Assembly: GCA_964247695.1 (NCBI GenBank)
Contig: CAXTVI010000015.1
Location: forward strand, 27,401 to 91,400
Direction: 5' to 3'
Length of the DNA: 64,000 bases
Origin: Lichenicoccus sp964247695
GTDB taxonomy: Bacteria; Pseudomonadota; Alphaproteobacteria; Acetobacterales; Acetobacteraceae
This document shows, piece by piece, positions 17,052 to 26,468 of the stretch. The translations under genes were made by a program, and so were the position numbers. The notes under the pieces are model-generated. The model searched no databases and had not been told where the DNA came from. It worked only from the letters and a program-made list of their open reading frames with translations. Each line of letters opens with the position of its first letter. Position 1 is the stretch's first letter.

Positions 17052-18059
17052 ATGATCAGGCGGCAGGCGGAACTGCCCGTGCCTTCCTCGGTCGCGCAAC
17101 GACCGCACGTCGGCGACAGCCTGCGCCAGCAGCGTGAGCAGCTGGGCTGGGATCTTGGCGACGTGGCGGAATGGCTGCGCATCCGGCGGTCCTACCTCCA
17201 GGCGCTCGAGGATGGCCGACCGGAGGGGCTGCCAAGCGGCACCTACACGATCGGCTTCCTGCGCAGCTATGCGACGGCGCTGGGACTCGATGCACAGGAC
17301 GTGGCCGAGCGGTTCCGGCGGGAGAGCCGCGGCACGCTCGGCCATCCCGATCTCAGCTTCCCGTCGCCGGTACCGGAGCGGGGGGTTCCCGCGGGTGCGG
17401 CCATCCTGCTTGGGATTGTCCTGCTGATCGGCGCCTATGCCGGCTGGTATGTGATCAGCGCGCGGGACGCCGTGAGCGTTCAGGCGGTGCCTGCCGTGCC
17501 CGACGCCATGCTATCGCCACCTGCGTCGCCACCGGCCGCCCCGGTGCCGGCGCAGACGCCGCCGAAGCCGTCCGAAGCGCCGGCGCCGGTCGCCGCCGTC
17601 GCGCCACCCGCTGCTCCGGTCGCCGCCGCGGCTTCGCCGCCTGTGGCGGAGACGCCGGTTCCCTCCAGACCCGCAGCGCTCTCATCCCCGGCAGCGCCTG
17701 TCCCGCCAGCGCCTGTCCCGCCAGCGCCTACCACACCGGTGACGCTCAAGGCGCTGGCGACCACCTGGGTGCAGGTCCGTCGCCCAGACGGGGGCGTGGT
17801 ATACGACCACGTGCTCGCTCCGGGCGAGAGCTGGACGGTGCCCGAGGCGACGCCGCCACTGGTGCTCGTGACCGGCAATGCGGGTGGACTGGCACTCGCC
17901 GTCGGCGGCCTCACCGGTCCGGCGCTGGGCCGCCCTGGCGCGGTGCGACGCAACCTGTCGCTCGATCCCGCCGCGGTGCGCGCGCTCAATGCCAGCGGCA
18001 CAGGGGGGACCGCCGCGCCTCCGCCAGCGTCGCCATCCGGCAACACGCCGGCGCCGTGA
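17052..18059 (+). CDS. RodZ-like cell-shape protein (HTH_25 and DUF4115)
   Basis: A 335-residue bitopic membrane protein. Residues about 20-90 form the RodZ-type helix-turn-helix (GDSLRQQREQLGWDLGDVA, then LRIRRSYLQALEDG and LPSGTYTIGFLRSYA), which in RodZ binds MreB. A single membrane segment follows (about 115-135), then a long Pro/Ala-rich periplasmic linker and a C-terminal DUF4115 beta domain (TWVQVRRPDGGVVYDHVLAPGESW). The start may be this ATG or a TTG six bases upstream that is better spaced from the GGGGG. It precedes ispG, a pairing seen in many proteobacteria. Confidence 0.85.
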   Translation: MIRRQAELPVPSSVAQRPHVGDSLRQQREQLGWDLGDVAEWLRIRRSYLQALEDGRPEGLPSGTYTIGFLRSYATALGLDAQDVAERFRRESRGTLGHPDLSFPSPVPERGVPAGAAILLGIVLLIGAYAGWYVISARDAVSVQAVPAVPDAMLSPPASPPAAPVPAQTPPKPSEAPAPVAAVAPPAAPVAAAASPPVAETPVPSRPAALSSPAAPVPPAPVPPAPTTPVTLKALATTWVQVRRPDGGVVYDHVLAPGESWTVPEATPPLVLVTGNAGGLALAVGGLTGPALGRPGAVRRNLSLDPAAVRALNASGTGGTAAPPPASPSGNTPAP

Positions 18060-18234
18060 CAGCGCACCTGGCACGCGGCCCTGGCCAAGCCGCACGGTTC
18101 CTGGCAGGAAGCCGCGCAGGAGTGTCCGCGTCCCTGGCCGTCCCCGGGCAGTCGCATCGAGGGCGGTCGCACCCGGGAGTCCAGGCTGGTCCGCAGGACC
18201 GGCGGGCTCCGTCGCATCCGGAGCATCGAGTGCC

Positions 18235-19389
18235 ATGAGCTATCGTCCGTACCAGCAGATCGAGCGTCGCAGGTCGCGCCAGATCCATGTCGGCCGCGTG
18301 CCCGTGGGCGGCGACGCGCCGATCACCGTGCAGACGATGACCAACACGCTGACCCACGACGCCCAGGCCACCATCGCGCAAATCCGCCGTGCCGAGATCG
18401 CCGGGGTCGATATCGTGCGCGTTTCCTGCCCGGACGAGGAGAGCACCGCCGCACTCGCGGAGATCGTGCGCGAGGTGAACGTACCGATCGTTGCCGACAT
18501 CCATTTCCACTACAAGCGCGCCATCGAGGCGGCGCAGGCGGGGGCCGCCTGCCTGCGCATCAACCCGGGCAATATCGGCAGCCCGGAGCGGGTGCGCGAA
18601 GTGGTGCGGGCGGCGCGGGAGCATGGCTGCTCGATCCGCATCGGCGTCAATGCCGGCTCACTGGAGCGCCACCTGCTGGAGAAGTACGGCGAGCCGAATC
18701 CGGAAGCGCTGGTCGAGAGCGCGCTGGAGCATGCCAAGATCCTGCAGGACCACGACTTCCACGAGTTCAAGATCAGCGTGAAGGCGTCCGACGTGTTCCT
18801 CGCCGTCGCCGCCTACCAGCAGCTCGCCGATGCCTGCGACCATCCGCTGCATATCGGCATCACCGAGGCGGGCGGGAAGCGCGCCGGCACCGTGAAGTCC
18901 TCGATCGGGCTGGGCTCGCTGCTCTGGGCCGGTATCGGCGACACCGTCCGGGTGTCGCTCTCGGCAGAGCCCGAGGAGGAGGTGCATGTCGGCTGGGACA
19001 TCCTGAAGTCGCTCGGCCTGCGCCACCGCGGCGTCAAGATCATCTCCTGCCCGTCCTGCGCGCGGCAGGGCTTCAACGTGATCCAGACGGTGGCCACCCT
19101 GGAGGAGCGGCTGGCGCATATCGAGACGCCGCTCTCGCTGTCGATCATCGGCTGCGTGGTGAACGGGCCGGGCGAGGCGCTGATGACCGATATCGGCGTC
19201 ACTGGCGGCGGTTCCGGCCGGCACATGGTCTATGCCGCCGGCAAGCAGGACCACACGATGCCGGCCGAGGCGATGATCGAGCACATCGTCGATCTGGTCG
19301 AGGCCAAGGCGAAGGTGATACAGGCCGAGATGGACGCGGCAAAAGCTGCGGAAGTTGCGGCAAAAACCTCTGCGGTTGCAGCGGAATGA
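18235..19389 (+). CDS. ispG: 4-hydroxy-3-methylbut-2-enyl diphosphate synthase IspG (GcpE)
   Basis: Catalyses the seventh step of the MEP isoprenoid pathway, turning MEcPP into HMBPP with a [4Fe-4S] cluster. The 384-residue product shows PITVQTMTNTLTHD, the barrel motif VADIHFHY, LRINPGNIG, and the three cluster cysteines in SCPSC (Cys272, Cys275) and GCVVNGPGEA (Cys307). About 30 C-terminal residues are Ala/Lys-rich and outside the usual fold. It is 175 bases after rodZ and 18 bases before hisS. Its cluster links it functionally to the SUF operon in this window. Confidence 0.97.
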   Translation: MSYRPYQQIERRRSRQIHVGRVPVGGDAPITVQTMTNTLTHDAQATIAQIRRAEIAGVDIVRVSCPDEESTAALAEIVREVNVPIVADIHFHYKRAIEAAQAGAACLRINPGNIGSPERVREVVRAAREHGCSIRIGVNAGSLERHLLEKYGEPNPEALVESALEHAKILQDHDFHEFKISVKASDVFLAVAAYQQLADACDHPLHIGITEAGGKRAGTVKSSIGLGSLLWAGIGDTVRVSLSAEPEEEVHVGWDILKSLGLRHRGVKIISCPSCARQGFNVIQTVATLEERLAHIETPLSLSIIGCVVNGPGEALMTDIGVTGGGSGRHMVYAAGKQDHTMPAEAMIEHIVDLVEAKAKVIQAEMDAAKAAEVAAKTSAVAAE

Positions 19390-19407
19390 TCCAGGCGTTC
19401 GGGTAAC

Positions 19408-20651
19408 GTGGCAGAGGCACCGCAGCCGGTACGCGGCACCCGGGACTTCATCGGCGAGGAGCAGCGGCGGTTTGCCCATGTGGTCGACACCGCACGCCGG
19501 GTGTGCGGGCTGTATGGCTTCGACGAATGGCAGACGCCGATCTTCGAGGAGACCCGAGTGTTCTCGCGCACGTTGGGCGAGACCTCGGACGTCGTCACCA
19601 AGGAGATGTACAGCTTCACGGATCGCGGCGGCGACAGCCTCACTCTGCGTCCGGAAGGCACGGCGGCGATCTGCCGCGCCCTGGTCAGCAACGGCCTGAC
19701 CCAGTCGCTGCCGCAGAAGGTCTTCTATGCCGGGCCGGTCTTCCGCTACGAGCGGCCGCAGAAGGGGCGCTACCGGCAGTTCCACCAGATCGGCGCCGAG
19801 CTGATCGGAGCCGCCGAGCCGCTGGCCGATGCCGAGGTGATCGCGCTCGGGCGCGATATCCTGGCGGCACTCGGCATCGCGGCGGCGACCGTGCTCGAGC
19901 TGAACACGCTCGGGGATGCCGAAAGCCGGGCCGCCTGGCGGGAAGCGCTGACCGGCTACTTCCGCGACGTGGCCGGCAGTCTTTCCGACGAGAGCCAGGC
20001 CCGGCTGGAGCGCAATCCGCTGCGCATCCTGGACAGCAAATCGGCTGCGGACCAGGCGCTGGTGGCGGATGCGCCGCGCATCGACGCGCATCTCACCCCG
20101 GCCGCGCAAGCCTTCTGGGACGGGCTGCGTCGGGGCCTCGACCAGTTCGGGGTCGCCTTCCGGGTGAACCCGCGCATCGTTCGCGGTCTCGACTACTACA
20201 GCCACACGGCCTTCGAGTTCGTGACCGAAAGCCTCGGCGCGCAAGGTACCGTGCTGGCCGGCGGACGCTATGACGGGCTGGTTGCCGAGATGGGCGGCCC
20301 GCCGACGCCTGCAATCGGCTGGGCCGGCGGCATAGAGCGGCTGGCGATGCTGCTGACGGCCTCTCCCGAGCCGGCGGCTCCGGTGGCGGTGCTGCCCATG
20401 GGTGAGGCGACGCAGCAGGCGGCGATCGTTGTGCTGCAGGCGCTGCGGGCTGCAGGTCTGAGGGCGGAGCAGTCCTGGCGCGGCAACCTCAAGCGTCGCA
20501 TGGAGCGCGCCAACCGGATCGGCGCCGGCTGGGCGGTGATCCTGGGGGAGGAGGAGATGGCGCGCGGCGCCGCCCAGGTGAAGCGGCTGGCCACCGGCGC
20601 GCAGGACGAAGTGGCGCTCGATCGGATTGCTGCCTACATCTCCGCCAACCG

Positions 20652-20655
<4 letters not shown>
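19408..20655 (+). CDS. hisS: Histidyl-tRNA synthetase
   Basis: Class II aminoacyl-tRNA synthetase charging tRNA-His. The 415-residue product starts with GTG and has motif 1 (PVRGTRDFIGEE region), motif 2 FRYERPQKGRYRQFHQ, the histidine-binding peptide RGLDYYSHTAFEF and motif 3 with IGWAGGIERL. The C-terminal anticodon-binding domain follows from about residue 330. It is followed by prfA with an ATGA overlap. Confidence 0.97.
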
Positions 20656-21710
<1,055 letters not shown>

Positions 21711-22184
21711 CTAGGACACCGCAGCGTGGCACAGGCCCGAGCGCCAGGGGACGTGGGTGGCGGCGCCGGTGTTGGTCGGGTCGGCCAGGTAGAACAGGGT
21801 GAAGTCGTCCGCCGCCAGCGCCTCGAAGCTGCGGCCCTGCGGATCGAGCAGGACGCCGGTGCCGTTGACCTCGTGCACCTCCGGGGCGCCGTCACCGTTG
21901 CGCACGGTGACCAGGCCGCAGAGCACGTAGCTGTGCCGGTCGTTGGTGCTCTGCCCCGGCAGCGGGGTCACGGTCACCGGCAGGCTGACCTGGTCGTGCG
22001 CGGCATCAAGGGAAAAGGCGGCGACGCGCTGGCCATCGACATAGAGCTCGGTGGTTTCCGATACCTCCCGGTCGGCTCGCTTGTCGTGGACGGTGAACGT
22101 CGCCGCGCGCGCCAGAGCTGGTGCCAGGGCGAGCAGCCCGGCCAGCGACAGCACAAGACCCGGCAGGCGAACCGCTTCGTTCAT
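21711..22184 (-). CDS. Secreted protein of unknown function between prfA and prmC
   Basis: A 157-residue product with a signal peptide (LVLSLAGLLALAPALA, cleavage after ARA). The mature part has one cysteine in the middle and one near the end (SYVLCGLVTV, SGLCHAA), possibly a disulfide, and alternating strand-like segments. I recognise no family. It is convergent with prfA (adjacent stops TAGCTA) and divergent from prmC, with 21 bases between starts, so its promoter must lie within prmC. Confidence 0.6.
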   Translation of the reverse strand: MNEAVRLPGLVLSLAGLLALAPALARAATFTVHDKRADREVSETTELYVDGQRVAAFSLDAAHDQVSLPVTVTPLPGQSTNDRHSYVLCGLVTVRNGDGAPEVHEVNGTGVLLDPQGRSFEALAADDFTLFYLADPTNTGAATHVPWRSGLCHAAVS

Positions 22185-22205
22185 GATGCGGCAGGATAGG
22201 ACGCG

Positions 22206-23063
22206 ATGGACCCCGACGACGAGAGCCTGTCTGCACTGATCGCGTGGGGCCAGCGCCTGCTGCTGTCCGCATCCATCGAGGAAGCCCGGCGCGAGTCGCG
22301 GCGCCTGCTCGCGCACGTGCTCGGCGTGTCTTCCGCCGGGCTGCTTGGCCGGCACCGCGCCGGCGCCGCCGAGCGCACGCGGTTCGAGGACCTGCTGCGT
22401 CGGCGGGCGGCGCACGAGCCGCTCGCGTATATCACCGGGCGCCAGGGCTTCTGGACGCTCGATCTCGATGTGAGCCGCGACACGCTGATCCCGCGCGGCG
22501 ACAGCGAGACCGTGATCGAGTGCCTGCTCCGGCTGCGGCCGGACCGGAGCCGGATCCGGCGCGTGCTCGACCTCGGCACCGGCACCGGCTGTCTGCTGCT
22601 GGCGGCCTTGCGCGAGTACGAGCAGGCGTCGGGATTCGGCATCGACCTGTCGCTGGCGGCGTGTCGCGTCGCTGCCGGCAATGCGGGCCGGAACGGCCTG
22701 GCCGAGCGCGCCTTGATCGTCTGCGGCCGCTGGCACGACGCGCTCGCCGGCCCCGGTTTCGATCTCGTCCTGAGCAACCCGCCCTATATCGCCAGCGACG
22801 AGATCCCGCTGCTGATGCCCGAGGTGGTCCGGCATGAACCACACCTGGCGCTTGATGGCGGGCCGGACGGGCTCGCAGCCTACCGGCTGATCCTGCGCGG
22901 TCTCGATCGCCTGCTGGCGCCGGGCGGGATCGTGCTGCTCGAGATCGGGCAGGGTCAGGCCCCGGCGGTGACGGCGCTGGGCGCCTCGGCGGGATACCGC
23001 CTGCTGGAGGTCGGGCAGGATCTCGGCGGCATCTCCCGGGTGGTAGCGCTGGCTCAGGCCTGA
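22206..23063 (+). CDS. prmC: Release factor glutamine N5-methyltransferase PrmC
   Basis: Methylates the glutamine of the GGQ motif in release factors using SAM. The 285-residue product has the helical N-terminal domain, the EPLAYITGRQGFW motif, the SAM-binding motif DLGTGTGCLL and the catalytic NPPY (191-194, in LSNPPYIASDEI). It belongs with prfA but is separated from it by the antisense gene. Followed by a 300-base gap before the DUF4167 gene. Confidence 0.96.
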   Translation: MDPDDESLSALIAWGQRLLLSASIEEARRESRRLLAHVLGVSSAGLLGRHRAGAAERTRFEDLLRRRAAHEPLAYITGRQGFWTLDLDVSRDTLIPRGDSETVIECLLRLRPDRSRIRRVLDLGTGTGCLLLAALREYEQASGFGIDLSLAACRVAAGNAGRNGLAERALIVCGRWHDALAGPGFDLVLSNPPYIASDEIPLLMPEVVRHEPHLALDGGPDGLAAYRLILRGLDRLLAPGGIVLLEIGQGQAPAVTALGASAGYRLLEVGQDLGGISRVVALAQA

Positions 23064-23093
23064 CCACCTGTGACCTGAGGCGCCAGAAATTAT

Positions 23094-23122
23094 TTGGCAG
23101 ACCAGCCCGGGATAGCTAGATA
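23094..23122 (+). promoter_or_regulatory. Likely promoter of the DUF4167 gene
   Basis: TTGGCA, a 17-base spacer and TAGATA form a good sigma-70 pair in the AT-richer part of the 300-base gap 23064-23363. It would give a leader of roughly 235 bases. I see no tRNA or recognised RNA element in the rest of the gap, and no coding sequence. Confidence 0.45.
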
Positions 23123-23363
23123 AGTATCATGCCGTGGTCGCCCTGAGACAGGAACGCCTCCACGTCAAAAGTCGGCAAGAGGTTATGTGATCGTGGCACC
23201 CCCGCCATCGGGCGCCAGCAGGTCTTGACCGGGGGCTGGCCCGTCGCTCGAAGCCGGGATCTGTCAACGCGATGCCGTCCATGCCGGGCGACATCCAGGC
23301 AGGTGGCTTCGGGGCCCGGATCACGCCGGACTTTGGCAATCAGGAAAGCGCTGTGACAGACTG

Positions 23364-24272
23364 ATGAACATGAAACGCATGCGAGGCCGCAACCATCGTC
23401 CGGGTGGCGGTGGTGGCGGTGGTGGTGGAGGCAGCCCGATACGCCATCATACCGGCCAGATCCCGCTCAATCGCAACCATGTCTTCGACAGCAACGGGCC
23501 GGACCTGCGCATACGCGGCACCGCCCAGCAGCTCTTCGAGAAGTATCTGCAGCTTGGGCGGGATGCGACCAGTTCCGGCGACCGCGTCATGGCGGAAGGC
23601 TACTTCCAGCACGCCGAGCACTACTTCCGTATCCTGAACGCCATCGCCCAGGCGGCCCAGCAGGGACAGGCACCGGGCCAGCAGCCTGGCCAGGGGAACG
23701 GCCAGTACGGCCAGCCCAACCAGCAGCGCCGACCGTCCAACGAGCCGGACCAGGATGATCGCGGCGAGGACCCGCTGATCACCGGGTCGACGCCGCAGCC
23801 CCAGGAGCGCCAGGACCAGCGCCCGGACCGCTACCAGGATCGCCAGCCGGATCGCCAGTACGAGCCACGCGCCGAGCGCTACCAGCCCGACGGGAATAGA
23901 AATGACCGGGGCGAGGGCGGCCGCAATGACGGCAGGGGCGAGCGCAGCCAGAACGACCGGTACCAGGGCGCGCCGGACAACCAGCGCCAGGTCCAGGCGA
24001 ACGAGACAGGCGAAGGCTCCGTCCAGCGCGGGCGGGATTTTGCGCCACTCGAGCCGCGTCTGCCGGGCATCGAGGGCTTGGGCGGCAGCGCGGGCCAGCA
24101 GCCGGCTCCCGACGAGGGTGGGCAGCCGGCCGCTCAGGCTGCTGCCGAGCCCGCAGCGCCGGCACCGGTCCGCGAGCGTCGCGAGCGTCAACCCAGGCGC
24201 GAGCGCACGCCCAAGGCAGAGCGCCCGCAACCTGAAGAGCCGAATTCGCAACCTGAGTTCTCGGACGCCTAG
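23364..24272 (+). CDS. DUF4167 domain protein (possible RNA-associated)
   Basis: A 302-residue protein. The N-terminal 100 residues are the DUF4167 domain: MNMKRMRGRNHR, a ten-glycine tract, then NHVFDSNGPDLRIRGTAQQ and AEHYFRILNA. The rest is long low-complexity sequence rich in Gln, Arg, Asp and Pro, very likely disordered. The domain is largely alphaproteobacterial and is often found after prmC, as here. The function is unknown; basic arginine/glycine-rich ends suggest RNA contact, which is inference. The ATG at 23364 is near a second at 23370. Confidence 0.85.
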   Translation: MNMKRMRGRNHRPGGGGGGGGGGSPIRHHTGQIPLNRNHVFDSNGPDLRIRGTAQQLFEKYLQLGRDATSSGDRVMAEGYFQHAEHYFRILNAIAQAAQQGQAPGQQPGQGNGQYGQPNQQRRPSNEPDQDDRGEDPLITGSTPQPQERQDQRPDRYQDRQPDRQYEPRAERYQPDGNRNDRGEGGRNDGRGERSQNDRYQGAPDNQRQVQANETGEGSVQRGRDFAPLEPRLPGIEGLGGSAGQQPAPDEGGQPAAQAAAEPAAPAPVRERRERQPRRERTPKAERPQPEEPNSQPEFSDA

Positions 24273-24278
24273 CCGACA

Positions 24279-24319
24279 GGCCGCCGCCCCGACGCATCAT
24301 AGTGCGTGCGGCGGCGGCC
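24279..24319. terminator. Bidirectional hairpin between DUF4167 and MscS genes
   Basis: A nested inverted repeat: outer arms GGCCGCCGC and GCGGCGGCC, inner arms ACGCA and TGCGT around TCATAG. It fills the gap between the convergent genes and covers the channel gene's stop codon. It would fold strongly from either strand. Confidence 0.6.
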
Positions 24320-25430
24320 CATGGAGCGGTGGCCCGGACTGCGGCGAGGATGGCTGATCGATCTCGATGCGAGTGCGCGGCAGCGCGTCCGGGCACTCCT
24401 GCTGCAGGTAGAGCAGGACCTTCTCGCGCACCTCGCAGCGCAGGTCCCAGGTCTGCGGGGCGTTGCGGGCGCTCATGAGCATGCGCACCTGCACCGTATG
24501 CTCGGTCACGTCGCTGACCTGCATGTTGACGACCTTGCCGTCCCAGAGCGGACTCTGCTTGACGATCTCGAACAGCCTGGCGCGAAGAGCATCCAACTGC
24601 ACCCGATAGTCCAGGAAGAAGAACACCGTCCCGATCAGGGACGCCGATTGGTGGGTCCAGTTCTGGAACGGCTTTTCCAGGAAATACGAGATCGGCAGGA
24701 TCATCCGGCGCCAGTCCCAGAGCCGCACCACCACGTAGGTCGAGGTGATCTCCTCGATCCAGCCCCACTCGCCCTCGACGATGACCGCGTCCTCCATCCG
24801 GATCGGCTGCGTCATCGCGATCTGCACGCCGGCGATCAGGTTGGTCAGCAGCGGGCGCGCGGCGAGGCCCACCACCAGCGAGGCGGCGCCGGCGGAGGCG
24901 AACAGGCTGACGCCGTACTGGCGCACCGGCTCGAACGTCATCAGCGCCGTGGCCACCGTTACCATGAAGATCAGGATGTCGCCGGCGCGCCGCAGGATGC
25001 CGACCTGGGTGAAGTGCTTGCGCGCGAGCAGGTTGTCCTCCTCGCCGGTCTTGAAGCGGGCGAGATAGACGTCGCACAGGATGCGGACGGCGATCGCCGC
25101 GCCCCAGCCGATCAGCAGCACCAGCACGACCAGCAGCCCCTGGCCGATGGCGGCAAACCATTCATAGGGCAGGCCGGCCGCCGGCAGCGAGGAGCCGACC
25201 GCCACCACCACGACGAAGCCGCGCATCGGTCGGCGGATCGCGCGGGTGAAGGAGCGCACGAAGGCGCCGCGCTCGCCCGGGATGCGCAGCAGCAGGTCAG
25301 TGACCACGCGCGAGGCAACGAGCGCCAGCAGCGCCACCAGCAGCAGCACGATGGCCGAGGCGAGCGGCGCCGGCGCCCAGTCCAGCCACTCGCGCATGTT
25401 GACGATGTAGATCAGCAGCTGGTCGGGCAT
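24297..25430 (-). CDS. MscS-family mechanosensitive ion channel
   Basis: A 377-residue membrane protein with about five hydrophobic segments followed by the MscS core: the pore helix and beta-domain read SLFASAGAASLVVGLAARP, LLTNLIAGVQIAMTQPIRMEDAV and the strand WGWIEEITSTYVVV, typical of the YnaI/YbdG-like group. The C-terminal domain ends in a Pro-rich tail. MscS channels open on membrane tension to release solutes. The start MPDQLLIYIV was chosen because the frame upstream runs across the tRNA-Met gene and lacks homology. Confidence 0.87.
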   Translation of the reverse strand: MPDQLLIYIVNMREWLDWAPAPLASAIVLLLVALLALVASRVVTDLLLRIPGERGAFVRSFTRAIRRPMRGFVVVVAVGSSLPAAGLPYEWFAAIGQGLLVVLVLLIGWGAAIAVRILCDVYLARFKTGEEDNLLARKHFTQVGILRRAGDILIFMVTVATALMTFEPVRQYGVSLFASAGAASLVVGLAARPLLTNLIAGVQIAMTQPIRMEDAVIVEGEWGWIEEITSTYVVVRLWDWRRMILPISYFLEKPFQNWTHQSASLIGTVFFFLDYRVQLDALRARLFEIVKQSPLWDGKVVNMQVSDVTEHTVQVRMLMSARNAPQTWDLRCEVREKVLLYLQQECPDALPRTRIEIDQPSSPQSGPPLHGPPPHAL

Positions 25431-25568
25431 CGGGTGATCGGACCACTCCGCACGGCCGAAGGCAAACCGCCGCCGTGCCAGGTTGACTTGCCCAGGACCG
25501 GACGATATCTGACCGCCTCCCGGCGCGGTGGACCGGTCCGGCTTGCGCGTGAGCGGTCCTGATCCTGA

Positions 25569-25643
25569 GGCGGCGTAGCTCAGCGGTAGAGCAGGGGAAT
25601 CATAATCCCTTGGTCGGCGGTTCAAATCCGTCCGCCGCTACCA
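25569..25643 (+). tRNA. tRNA-Met (CAU), elongator type
   Basis: A full cloverleaf: acceptor GGCGGCG with CGCCGCT (first pair G-U), D stem GCTC/GAGC, anticodon stem GGGGA/TCCCT with loop ATCATAA giving CAU, T loop TTCAAAT, discriminator A and an encoded CCA. The sequence resembles alphaproteobacterial elongator tRNA-Met, not initiator tRNA (the anticodon stem lacks three G-C pairs) and not the lysidine-type tRNA-Ile. Confidence 0.95.
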
Positions 25644-25769
25644 TCGCGCCGGGACGACCGGATTGAGTTGATCTGTATGGCTGGCCGGGCGCAGGTCGTG
25701 GACCTCCTGTCCGCCTTCGTTCAGGATGTCCTCCGGCTTCCAACGCTTTGCGACCGAAACGAGATCGCG

Positions 25770-26027
25770 ATGAGTGCTCTGTCCTGGCTCATCGCGGCGT
25801 TGGCCATCTGGAGCGCCGCGGCTTTCACCGTGGCGTCTGTGCTCGGCCTGCTCATCCGGCGCGCGAACCGCAAGGCGCTGATCCTGCGACGTGGCACCAC
25901 GACCGTCGGCACTGGCGGCACTTCGACGCCGCCGGTCGCAGCAGCCTTCGAAGTGCAGACGCTGCAAGCCCAGGGAGTTGCGGTTCAATCCACGGCGCCG
26001 CCTTGCCGGGCGATGAGCGCCCGATAG
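25770..26027 (+). CDS. Small hypothetical membrane protein
   Basis: An 85-residue frame with one clear hydrophobic helix at the N-terminus (WLIAALAIWSAAAFTVASVLGLLI) followed by Arg/Lys residues, the pattern of a single-span protein with the C-terminus inside. The Thr/Gly-rich tail has no motif. No strong ribosome-binding site is seen and I know no family, so it may not be translated. Confidence 0.35.
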   Translation: MSALSWLIAALAIWSAAAFTVASVLGLLIRRANRKALILRRGTTTVGTGGTSTPPVAAAFEVQTLQAQGVAVQSTAPPCRAMSAR

Positions 26028-26039
26028 TCCCCGGTATCG

Positions 26040-26468
26040 TTAGAAGCCGGCGCAGACCGGCATGCTGACGACGCCGACGGCCTGCTGGTCGAACATGCGG
26101 CGGTAGAGCATGCGGAGCTCACCGACGCGCGCGGTGACGTCGGGCGTGTCCGGCGCCACCAGCAGCAGGATGCGCGACGCCTCGCGGCCGATCCGGTCGC
26201 TGACCCGGTCGCGCCACTGGCCGTCGGCGGCGATTTCGCTGAGACCGTCCGGGAACCGGGGCGTCACCTCGCGCGACACGAACTCCCGCCACTCCGACGG
26301 GGTGATCGCGCCACCGTGCGGCCGGGTCAGCCCGAAATACAGCTCGATCCTGACCTGCCTGGTCTGCCCGGCAAGCGGACAGGCGGCGGGCGCAGACACC
26401 GGTGGCGTGCCTGCGCAGGCGGAGAGGGCGAGCAGCATCGCCAGCAGCGCGAGCAGGAAGCGCCTCAC
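26040..26468 (-). CDS. DUF3574 lipoprotein
   Basis: A 142-residue product with a lipoprotein signal peptide: MRRFLLALLAMLLALSAC, with the lipobox cysteine at position 18. The mature part carries the DUF3574 pattern (RIELYFGLTRPHGGAITPSEW, FVSREVTPRFPDGL, RILLLVAPD). The role of this family is unknown. Its start overlaps the stop of the Nudix gene by four bases, so both are likely translated from one mRNA. Confidence 0.8.
   Translation of the reverse strand: MRRFLLALLAMLLALSACAGTPPVSAPAACPLAGQTRQVRIELYFGLTRPHGGAITPSEWREFVSREVTPRFPDGLSEIAADGQWRDRVSDRIGREASRILLLVAPDTPDVTARVGELRMLYRRMFDQQAVGVVSMPVCAGF

Noticed and set aside
25569..25643. tRNA with CAU anticodon as tRNA-Ile (lysidine) or initiator tRNA.
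   Set aside because: The anticodon stem lacks the three G-C pairs of the initiator, and the overall sequence fits elongator tRNA-Met; the Ile type has a different acceptor and anticodon arm.
25569..25800. tRNA genes as attachment sites of integrated elements.
   Set aside because: No integrase or duplicated tRNA 3' end was seen near any of the three tRNAs.
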